Origin: JAZQHR01 sp045540695
Lineage (GTDB): Bacteria; Bacillota; Clostridia; UMGS1810
Reading direction: 5' to 3'
DNA length: 60,839 nucleotides
Assembly (NCBI GenBank): GCA_045540695.1
Contig: JAZQHR010000076.1
Location: 1 to 60,839, forward strand
Position 1 is the stretch's first letter; each line of letters opens with the position of its first letter. The notes beneath the pieces were generated by a model, which saw only the letters and a list, made by a program, of their open reading frames with translations, was not told the origin of the DNA and ran no database searches. Of this stretch, positions 34,446 to 42,222 are shown one piece after another. The position numbers and the translations under genes were made by a program.

Positions 34446-37178
34446 TCACTCATTTAATCCACAGCATTTTTTATATTTCTTTCCGCTTCCGCAAGGACAA
34501 GGTTCATTTCTGCCTATTTTAGCTTCTTTTCTTACTGTGGCAACTCTTTTTTTAGGCTCGCCATTGCCCTCTACCATCTGCACATTTGATGCTTTGTGCT
34601 CAGTATTTGTATTTACCCTTACTCTGAACATAAGCTTTATTACATCCTCGCCTATTGCTCCAAGCATTTCCTCGTACATATCAAAGCCTTCTTCTTTGTA
34701 CTCGATAACCGGGTCACGCTGGCCATAAGCACGAAGGGTTATACCCTGTTTTAATCTGTCCATATTGTCTATGTGGTCCATCCATTTTGAATCAACCACC
34801 CTAAGAAGCATATATCTTTCCAGCTTACGCATTACATCTGTGCCAACTTCTTCTTCCTTTTTAGCATACATTTCGTGTGCCAAAGCCAAAAGTTCTTCTT
34901 TCAAAGATGCTTTTGTAAGAGTTTCCATTTTATCCTTAGTGTAATTTAGCATACCCTCAGGTACAAACACGCTTTCAAGATACTCCACAAGACCTTTTAA
35001 ATTCCAATCGTCAGGAATATCTGTATTTCCGGTGTATGAATCAACTGTAGTTTCAATAAATTCATCCAGCATACGCATTATAGATGCACTGATGTCTTCG
35101 CCGTCAAGCACCTTTTTACGCTGCGAGTAAATGGTATTTCGCTGAACATTCATTACATCGTCATATTCAAGCACGTGCTTACGTATCTGGAAGTTTCTGC
35201 CTTCTACCTTCTTTTGTGCACTCTCTATAGCACCGGTAAGCATTTTATGTTCAATCGGTTCATCATCGGCAAGTCCAAGTGTATCTACTACCGCACGAAT
35301 ACGATCCGAACCAAAAAGTCGCATAAGCTCATCTTCAAGTGAAATGAAAAATCTCGATTCACCCATATCACCCTGACGTCCTGCACGTCCACGAAGCTGA
35401 TTATCTATACGTCTTGATTCATGACGTTCTGTGCCTATTATATAAAGTCCGCCATTTGCAGCTACTTCATCGTGTTCAGATGCTATTTCATCTCTATATT
35501 TATCGCAAAGCTCGGTATATACCTTTCTCGCGTCTAAGATTTCCGCATCGTCTGTTTCAAAAAATCCTGTAGCATCGTTTATAAGCTCATCAGAATATCC
35601 TTTTTTCTTCATTTCCTTTTTAGCAAGGTAATCTGCGTTACCGCCAAGCATAATGTCAGTACCACGGCCTGCCATATTTGTAGCAATGGTTACCGCACCC
35701 TTCTTACCTGCCTGAGCGATGATTTCTGCTTCCTTCTCGTGGTATTTTGCGTTTAACACCTCGTGAGGAATACCGCGTTTTTTTAGCATTTTTGAAAGTA
35801 TTTCCGAATTGTCTATGGTAATAGTACCCACAAGCACCGGCTGACCTTTACTGTGGCATTCTTCTATAAGGTCGCACACCGCATTGAATTTTGCAAGTGT
35901 AGTCTTATACACCACATCCGAGTGGTCCTTACGTATCATCTCTTTGTTTGTAGGGATAACTACAACGTCAAGAGAATATATTGACTGAAATTCAAGCTCC
36001 TCTGTCTGTGCAGTACCTGTCATACCTGAAAGCTTTGAGTAAAGTCTGAAGAAATTCTGGAATGTGATAGTAGCAAGTGTTTTGCTCTCGTGAGCTACTT
36101 CTACATTTTCCTTTGCCTCAATAGCCTGATGAAGTCCGTCTGAATAACGTCTGCCTATCATAAGTCGGCCTGTAAACTCGTCGACAATTATAACCTCTCC
36201 GTCTTTTACTACATAATCCTTATCGCGATGCATTATGCCATACGCCTTTATTGCCTGATTGATATGATGTGAAATTGTCATATTTTCAGGATCGGAAAGG
36301 TTTTCAAGTCCAAACGCCTGCTCGGCTTTTTTTACACCCGAAGCTGTAAGCGTAGCACTCTTTGCCTTTTCGTCTACTATATAATCCGCATCAACATCAT
36401 CGTCAAGAGTTTTATTATCATTTTCCTTTATACGAAGGCATTTTAAGCTCTTTGCAAATCTGTCAGCTGTTTTATAAAGGTCAGTTGATTTATCGCCAAC
36501 ACCTGAGATAATAAGCGGTGTTCTCGCCTCGTCTATAAGTATTGAGTCAACCTCATCGACTACAACAAAGTTATGCCCCTTCGCCTGTGTAACCTGCGAC
36601 TTATCTATCGCCATATTATCACGAAGGTAGTCAAAACCAAATTCGTTATTTGTACCATAAGTGATGTCTGCCATATACTGATTACGTCTTAATTCATTTG
36701 GTACATCGTGTGTGATAAGACCTACTGTAAGGCCCAAAAACTTATACACCTTACCCATAAGGTCTGAGTCACGCTTTGCAAGGTAATCATTTACAGTAAC
36801 TACATGTACGCCCTTACCAGTAAGAGCGTTCAAATAACATGGGAGTGTAGCAACAAGTGTCTTACCCTCACCAGTTTTCATCTCGGCTATTCTGCCCTGA
36901 TGAAGAACTATACCACCGATAAGCTGAACGTCAAAATGACGCATACCAAGTACACGTTTTGATGCTTCTCTCACCACTGCAAAAGCTTCCGGAAGTATAT
37001 CATCAAGTGTCTCGCCATTTGAAAGTCTTTTCTTAAACTCATCTGTTTTTCCCTTTAGCTGAGTGTTTGTAAGCTTTGATATTTCATCTTCAAATGCATT
37101 TATTTTATCTACAATCGGCATTATTCTTTTAAGTTCTCTGTCGGAATATGTGCCAAATATTTTTTCAAAAAACCCCAT
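34446..37178 (-). CDS. secA: Preprotein translocase ATPase SecA
   Basis: Drives Sec-dependent export. 910 residues from MGFFEKIFG; the longer ATG would contain the GAGGTG ribosome site. Walker A MKTGEGKTLVATLP, DEVDSILIDEARTPLIISG, the preprotein-binding region, NMAGRGTDIMLGG and GRAGRQGD are intact. The C-terminal zinc-binding SEC-C tail (EPCPCGSGKKYKKCCG) is complete. It serves the many secreted proteins in this window. Confidence 0.98.
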   Translation of the reverse strand: MGFFEKIFGTYSDRELKRIMPIVDKINAFEDEISKLTNTQLKGKTDEFKKRLSNGETLDDILPEAFAVVREASKRVLGMRHFDVQLIGGIVLHQGRIAEMKTGEGKTLVATLPCYLNALTGKGVHVVTVNDYLAKRDSDLMGKVYKFLGLTVGLITHDVPNELRRNQYMADITYGTNNEFGFDYLRDNMAIDKSQVTQAKGHNFVVVDEVDSILIDEARTPLIISGVGDKSTDLYKTADRFAKSLKCLRIKENDNKTLDDDVDADYIVDEKAKSATLTASGVKKAEQAFGLENLSDPENMTISHHINQAIKAYGIMHRDKDYVVKDGEVIIVDEFTGRLMIGRRYSDGLHQAIEAKENVEVAHESKTLATITFQNFFRLYSKLSGMTGTAQTEELEFQSIYSLDVVVIPTNKEMIRKDHSDVVYKTTLAKFNAVCDLIEECHSKGQPVLVGTITIDNSEILSKMLKKRGIPHEVLNAKYHEKEAEIIAQAGKKGAVTIATNMAGRGTDIMLGGNADYLAKKEMKKKGYSDELINDATGFFETDDAEILDARKVYTELCDKYRDEIASEHDEVAANGGLYIIGTERHESRRIDNQLRGRAGRQGDMGESRFFISLEDELMRLFGSDRIRAVVDTLGLADDEPIEHKMLTGAIESAQKKVEGRNFQIRKHVLEYDDVMNVQRNTIYSQRKKVLDGEDISASIMRMLDEFIETTVDSYTGNTDIPDDWNLKGLVEYLESVFVPEGMLNYTKDKMETLTKASLKEELLALAHEMYAKKEEEVGTDVMRKLERYMLLRVVDSKWMDHIDNMDRLKQGITLRAYGQRDPVIEYKEEGFDMYEEMLGAIGEDVIKLMFRVRVNTNTEHKASNVQMVEGNGEPKKRVATVRKEAKIGRNEPCPCGSGKKYKKCCGLNE

Positions 37179-37298
37179 TTCTGTACACCTCATAAATACA
37201 ATTATTTCATCTTATAATTTAACTATTATATTATACCTTAAAACAAAAAAATAAACAACATTAATTTATAAATTTTACACATTCGTAACAAATACATC

Positions 37299-37327
37299 TT
37301 GAAAGTTTTAATATTTGCATATATAAT
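37299..37327 (+). promoter_or_regulatory. Promoter of the small lipoprotein
   Basis: TTGAAA (37299-37304), 17-base spacer, TATAAT (37322-37327), closely followed by AAAAAGGAGTG. Confidence 0.7.
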
Positions 37328-37348
37328 AGTGTAAAAAGGAGTGATAAT

Positions 37349-37768
37349 ATGAAAAAGAAAATACTAATTACTATGTTGGCTGCTGTTTTGGTGATTTCTA
37401 TAGCAGCATGCGGAAGTGATAAAGATAATACTAAAAATCCGGATGCTTCGGATATAAAGACTGAAAACGCAGCAAATGATGTTGCAAACGAAAATGATGC
37501 TAACGCAAACGCAGATGACAAAGCTTCTGCTGACGAAAACTTAGCTGACAAGAAAGCTGAAGTTACTGACAAGGAAACTGAAGTTAAAGAAGAAAAAGCA
37601 GCTGACGATAAGAGCAATGAAAACAAAAAGCCTGCCAAAACAAACATTTCGTACGATGAATTTGAAGATATATATAACGAGTACGAAAAAGAAACTGATG
37701 AAACAAAAAAACGTGAACAGCTTGACAAAATCCAGGCAATACTTGATGCTGTAAGTGAAAAGCAGTAA
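37349..37768 (+). CDS. Small charged lipoprotein
   Basis: 139 residues. Lipobox SIAAC with Cys about 21. Residues 25-100 are low-complexity Asp/Glu/Lys/Ala/Asn, then a short helical end (YDEFEDIYNEYEKETDETKKREQLDKIQAILD). No family recognised. The charged stretch looks like a flexible spacer that holds the C-terminal helices away from the membrane. Independent promoter and terminator. Confidence 0.7.
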   Translation: MKKKILITMLAAVLVISIAACGSDKDNTKNPDASDIKTENAANDVANENDANANADDKASADENLADKKAEVTDKETEVKEEKAADDKSNENKKPAKTNISYDEFEDIYNEYEKETDETKKREQLDKIQAILDAVSEKQ

Positions 37769-37786
37769 TACATAACCAAAATTAAT

Positions 37787-37828
37787 ATAGCCTGCACTTG
37801 TTTTAATAAGTGCAGGCTATTTATTATG
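37787..37828. terminator. Terminator between the lipoprotein and metH
   Basis: ATAGCCTGCACTT (37787-37799) and AAGTGCAGGCTAT (37808-37820) form a perfect 13-bp stem; short T-rich tail on the plus strand. Converging genes flank it. Confidence 0.75.
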
Positions 37829-37887
37829 TTTTTAGCAAAAAAGCATAACAACATTGCTTATTTAAATTTAATTTTCAAAACTTTTAC

Positions 37888-40275
37888 TTACAACATACTA
37901 TTTACCTCATCTGCATATCTTTCCGCTTCCATTGCGTCCTTTGCGTAATGGTCGGCACCGATTGAATCGGCATACTCTTTGGTTAAAACTGCACCGCCTA
38001 CTATCACCTTGCACCAAGGTGCTTTTTCACGCAAAAGCTTTATTGTTTCTTCCATAGCAGGTACTGTTGTTGTCATCAGTGCACTTAAACCAACAAGCGG
38101 TGCATTTGTTTCCACCGTCTTATTTACTATCACTTCTGGCGGAACGTCTTTTCCAAGGTCTACCACGTTAAAACCGTAATTTTCGAGAAGTAGTTTAACT
38201 ATGTTTTTGCCTATATCGTGTATGTCACCGTGTACTGTTGCCAAAACGAATGTGCATTTGCCATCATTATTCCCGACAGGCATTGCCTCTTTTATGCACT
38301 CGAATGCACTCTTTGCCGCCTCTGCACTCATAAGCAGCTGAGGAAGATACACTTTCTTTTCCTCAAAGCCTTTTCCTACTATATCAAGTGCAGGGATAAT
38401 GTCATCATTTACTATGTCAAGCGGTGCGTTTTCACTAAGCAACTCTTTTGTCACCTCGCCCGCCTTTTCCTTAAGCCCCTTTGAAATGGCATTTTTAAGA
38501 ACTTCGTGTACATTGTCTATTTCTGTTTTAACCTCTTTTTTATCATCTGCGTGACCTTCCATAAATGCGATGTAGTCTGCGCAGTTTTCATCAAGTCCGT
38601 TTAACGCACGGTATGCGTGATAGGTTTTCATCATCGCGTCTGAATGTGGGTTCATTATCGCAGCTGATAGTCCCCTTTCAAGCGCAGTTGCGAAATATAC
38701 GCTGTTTATCTCGTCGCGGTTTGGAAGCCCAAACGATACATTCGACACTCCAAGAGACGTGTGACACCCAAGTTCATTTTTTATAACATCCAGTGCACCA
38801 AGGGTTACCTTTGCCGCATCCTTGTCAGCACTTACCGCCATAGCAAGCGTGTCAAATACTATATCTTTTTTTTCTATGCCGTATTTTTCGGCAGTATTAA
38901 GTATCTTTTTCGCTATATCTACCCTGCCCTCTATCGTATCAGGTATGCCATTTTCATCAAGGGTAAGTGCTACCACTACACCGCCGTATTTTTTTACAAG
39001 CGGGAATATAGAGTGCATACTATCCTCTTTGCCGTTTACAGAGTTTATCATCGCCTTGCCGTTGTATAATCTTAGTGCCTTCTCCATAGCAGATGCGTTT
39101 GACGTGTCAATCTGCAGTGGCAGGTCTGTCACACTCTGTAGATTAAATACAGTATCCGAAAGCACCTTTTCTTCGTCAATATCAGGTATGCCCACGTTTA
39201 CGTCAAGTATATGCACACCCTTTTCCTGCTGACGCAAGCCCTCTGTCAAAATATAACCCATATCGCCGTCAATAAGCGCCTGCTTAAATCGTTTCTTGCC
39301 TGTAGGGTTTATCCTCTCGCCTATCAGCACAGGACTATTTCCAAACTCAACTGCGTGAGTGTATGACGATACTACAGAAATGTCCTTTTGGGTTATGGCT
39401 TTTGGTGTCATACCGCTTGTCGCACCTACAAGCGCCTTTATATACTGGGGCGTAGTTCCACAGCATCCGCCAGAAATCCTAACACCTTTTTCTATCATTT
39501 TCTTAAGCTCTGTTGCAAATTCAACTGCATCCACGTCGTATATGGTTTCGCCGTTTTCTGACTTTGGAAGTCCTGCGTTTGGCTTCATTATAACGGGTAC
39601 CGATGCACACGAAAGCATCTTGTCCGCAATCACCGAAAGCTCTCTTGGACCTAGCGAACAGTTAAGTCCTATCGCATCAGCGCCCATACCCTCAAGCATA
39701 GCTACCATTGCCTCGGGACTTGCACCTGTCATAAGCTTTCCATCCTCACCATAAGCGTTTGATACAAATACAGGTATGTCACAATTTTCCTTAGCCGCTA
39801 AAAGTGCTGCTTTTGTTTCGTAGGAATCATTCATAGTTTCTATAAATATAAGGTCAACGCCGTATTTTGCACCTATTTTCACAGTTTTAGAAAACACCTC
39901 TATCGCATCTTCAAAATCGAAATCGCCATAAGGTTTAAGTAGCTTTCCTGTAGGGCCGATATCAAGTGCGATAAACTTTTCCTGTGTACCCTTTGATGTA
40001 TCACGGGAAATTTTAGCATTTTCTATAGCCGATGCTATAATGTTTTCAAGCTCATCATCGGAAAATTTAAGCGAGTTTGCACCAAATGTGTTGGTATTTA
40101 CCACGTTTGAACCTGCATTGAAATAGTCGCGGTGAATTTTTTGTATTACATCCGCGTGTGTAATGTTCCATATTTCAGGATGCTCTCCGGGTTTTAGTCC
40201 ACTCTTTTGCAGAAGAGTACCCATTCCACCGTCAAGGTATAGTATGTTATTTTTCAAATAATCTAGTATGTTCAT
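37888..40275 (-). CDS. metH: Cobalamin-dependent methionine synthase without activation domain
   Basis: 795 residues. Transfers methyl from methyltetrahydrofolate through B12 to homocysteine. Domains in order: homocysteine-binding barrel (LDGGMGTLLQ; zinc Cys in GLNCSLGP and GGCCGTTP), pterin-binding barrel (IGERINPTGKKRFKQAL), helical cap and B12 domain (GDIHDIGKN with the cobalt-ligand His). It ends after the B12 domain. The missing reactivation domain is encoded by the separate gene at 40538-41185. GGAGC precedes the ATG. Confidence 0.95.
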   Translation of the reverse strand: MNILDYLKNNILYLDGGMGTLLQKSGLKPGEHPEIWNITHADVIQKIHRDYFNAGSNVVNTNTFGANSLKFSDDELENIIASAIENAKISRDTSKGTQEKFIALDIGPTGKLLKPYGDFDFEDAIEVFSKTVKIGAKYGVDLIFIETMNDSYETKAALLAAKENCDIPVFVSNAYGEDGKLMTGASPEAMVAMLEGMGADAIGLNCSLGPRELSVIADKMLSCASVPVIMKPNAGLPKSENGETIYDVDAVEFATELKKMIEKGVRISGGCCGTTPQYIKALVGATSGMTPKAITQKDISVVSSYTHAVEFGNSPVLIGERINPTGKKRFKQALIDGDMGYILTEGLRQQEKGVHILDVNVGIPDIDEEKVLSDTVFNLQSVTDLPLQIDTSNASAMEKALRLYNGKAMINSVNGKEDSMHSIFPLVKKYGGVVVALTLDENGIPDTIEGRVDIAKKILNTAEKYGIEKKDIVFDTLAMAVSADKDAAKVTLGALDVIKNELGCHTSLGVSNVSFGLPNRDEINSVYFATALERGLSAAIMNPHSDAMMKTYHAYRALNGLDENCADYIAFMEGHADDKKEVKTEIDNVHEVLKNAISKGLKEKAGEVTKELLSENAPLDIVNDDIIPALDIVGKGFEEKKVYLPQLLMSAEAAKSAFECIKEAMPVGNNDGKCTFVLATVHGDIHDIGKNIVKLLLENYGFNVVDLGKDVPPEVIVNKTVETNAPLVGLSALMTTTVPAMEETIKLLREKAPWCKVIVGGAVLTKEYADSIGADHYAKDAMEAERYADEVNSML

Positions 40276-40307
40276 ATTTTGCTCCTTTTAAGGCTCATTT
40301 GTGCATA

Positions 40308-40520
40308 AAGACAGAGTGTTTTTCCAAGTAAAAACGGACAGGCGGACGGCAGACATGCGAACAATGCCATCGTATCGTAGGGAACGGATTTATCCGTTCA
40401 GTTTGCGGAATGCATAAATGCATTCCCTACAGATTACATCCAGTGTCTGCCACTGCACAAAACTATAACCACAGAAAAAGTAGCTTTGGTAGTTTTTATC
40501 TTGGGAATACACGCTGGCTT
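40308..40520 (+). mobile_element. MITE-like repeat, copy E
   Basis: The left end AGACAGAGTGTTTTTCC and the right end TTGGGAATACACGCTGGCTT match the family at 1470 and 4721; GGACGGCAGACA and GTGTCTGCCACTG lie inside. Two small palindromes (GGGAACGGATTTATCCGTTC, GGAATGCATAAATGCATTCC) are nested. It lies within the metF-metH operon. Confidence 0.7.
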
Positions 40521-40537
40521 AAAACACACCGCGTATT

Positions 40538-41185
40538 TCATCCTCTATACTCGCAGGTCGCATTACCGCACAATGCACATTTATGCACTTCGCAGTGCAG
40601 TGTGTCCGATATGCCCACTATTGCGGTCACCGACTTTGATGGCGACATTATAAGGCTGTCTGTAAGGGTTAGTCCTATCTTTCTTGGGGCATCAAGCACC
40701 GAGAAAATCTCCCTTTGCATATCCAACGGAAAATCACCATACCCTGCCGAAAACCTTGGGCGAATATATTTTCCTCGTTTTTCTGCATCATTTTTCACTT
40801 GGTCACAAAATTCATCGCAAAGACTCTCTATCCTCTCTGCACCTATGCCCTGAAGTATAAATGCCTTTGCAGGTGACAAATGCATATACCTTTGCATCAG
40901 CCTGTCAAATTCTATGCCTATCGTCGCACCAAAAAGGACTATCTCACTGCATCCGCCAAGGTTTTTCATAAGCGCCTTGCTGTATGTCTTTGCAAAGCCA
41001 AGGTCCAACACATTTCCATCACATTTCAAAGGAAAATGCATATAACACACCTTGTACGTAAGCTTTGGTAAGCACTCGGACAGAAGTTCGTTTACAACGC
41101 CTTCGTCAGCACCTTTTGCATAGCGAAAGACTTCATTTTTATTTACGCTTATTTCGGGGTAGGTTTTTACAAATACCGTGCTCAT
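40538..41185 (-). CDS. MetH reactivation-domain protein
   Basis: 215 residues. RPRFSAGYGDFPLDMQREIFSVLDAPRKIGLTLTDS is the AdoMet-binding core of the methionine synthase activation domain; the protein ends in a Cys-rich CEVHKCALCGNATCEYR segment. It reductively methylates oxidised B12 on MetH with S-adenosylmethionine. It overlaps metF by 4 bases (ATGA). Split-off activation proteins of this type are known in Clostridia. Confidence 0.9.
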   Translation of the reverse strand: MSTVFVKTYPEISVNKNEVFRYAKGADEGVVNELLSECLPKLTYKVCYMHFPLKCDGNVLDLGFAKTYSKALMKNLGGCSEIVLFGATIGIEFDRLMQRYMHLSPAKAFILQGIGAERIESLCDEFCDQVKNDAEKRGKYIRPRFSAGYGDFPLDMQREIFSVLDAPRKIGLTLTDSLIMSPSKSVTAIVGISDTLHCEVHKCALCGNATCEYRG

Positions 41186-42060
41186 AAGCTAAGTATGTAC
41201 GATAAGTTCGCCTGAATTTTCTCTGCCACGTCAGGCTTGTTCATAGAATACACGTGCACGTTTTCAATGCCGTTTGCAAATAAATCTATTATCTGGTCAG
41301 TCGCATACGCTATGCCTGCCTGCTTCATCGCATTTGGGCTCGTGCCAAACCTGTCTACAATGCTCTTAAATCTCTGTGGCATAAACGACCCCGAAAGCTT
41401 TATTGCACGTTCCACCTGATTTGCATTGGTAATAGGCATAATGCCCGCCACAACGGGCACAGTTATACCCGCCTCGCGTATTTTGTATAGAAAATTGTAT
41501 AAAAGGTTATTGTCAAAAAACATCTGTGTGGTTAAGAACTCACATCCGGCATCCACCTTTTCCTTAAGGTAACGTATGTCATCAGCCTGTTTTGCACTTT
41601 CAGGATGAATTTCAGGGTAACACGCACCGCCAATGCAAAAGTCCGCACCGCTCTCCTTAAGCTCGCGCACAAGGTCTATGGCATTTTTGTAATGCCAGTT
41701 GTCGCGAGAGTCGCCTTCCATTTCAGACGGAATATCACCACGAAGTGCAAGCACGTTTTGTATACCGGCATCCTTCATAGCCTGTATCCTCTCGGCAACT
41801 GTTTCCCTGGTCGACGATACGCATGTCAAATGTGCAAGACTTGTTACGCCGTAGTCTTTTTTGATATTTTTCGCCATATCAAGTGTGTACTTGCTCGTGC
41901 CACCGCCCGCGCCATAAGTTACACTCATAAATGCAGGGCGTAGCTTTGCTATCTCTTTAGTCGCATTCTTCACACTGTCAAATGCACTGTCCGTCTTTGG
42001 CGGAAACACCTCAAACGATAGCGATGGTTTTTTGTTATTTAGTATGTCGATAATTTTCAT
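41182..42060 (-). CDS. metF: Methylenetetrahydrofolate reductase
   Basis: 292 residues from MKIIDILNN, chosen for the AGAAGGTG site 7 bases upstream. Makes methyl-THF for MetH. Motifs: PSLSFEVFPPKT, SVTYGAGGGTS, LTCVSSTRE, LRGDIPS, and the CEFLTTQMFFDN segment. First gene of the metF-activation-metH operon. No SAM riboswitch or T-box is visible upstream, only repeats. Confidence 0.95.
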   Translation of the reverse strand: MKIIDILNNKKPSLSFEVFPPKTDSAFDSVKNATKEIAKLRPAFMSVTYGAGGGTSKYTLDMAKNIKKDYGVTSLAHLTCVSSTRETVAERIQAMKDAGIQNVLALRGDIPSEMEGDSRDNWHYKNAIDLVRELKESGADFCIGGACYPEIHPESAKQADDIRYLKEKVDAGCEFLTTQMFFDNNLLYNFLYKIREAGITVPVVAGIMPITNANQVERAIKLSGSFMPQRFKSIVDRFGTSPNAMKQAGIAYATDQIIDLFANGIENVHVYSMNKPDVAEKIQANLSYILSL

Positions 42061-42094
42061 AAATGCACCTTCTTTCAGGTAAAATACCCCTTTA

Positions 42095-42215
42095 TAACAC
42101 AAAGGCTCCCCTGTGTAAGGGGAGCTGTCAGCTAGCTGACTGAGGGGTTGTTTTTGACAATCCTCCCGTCACACTGCGTGTGCCACCCTCCTTTGCTTAG
42201 AGGAGGGCTTTTGTA
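42095..42215. repeat. Two long palindromic repeats upstream of metF
   Basis: AGGCTCCCCTGTGTAAGGGG with GTCAGCTAGCTGAC, and CCTCCCGTCACACTGCGTGT ending in AGAGGAGGGC. Between metF and the ligase gene; no gene in the gap. Confidence 0.7.
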
Positions 42216-42222
42216 TAGTTCA

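Noticed and set aside
42061..42222. SAM riboswitch upstream of metF
   Set aside because: The sequence consists of dispersed palindromes; none of the SAM-I conserved blocks was found.
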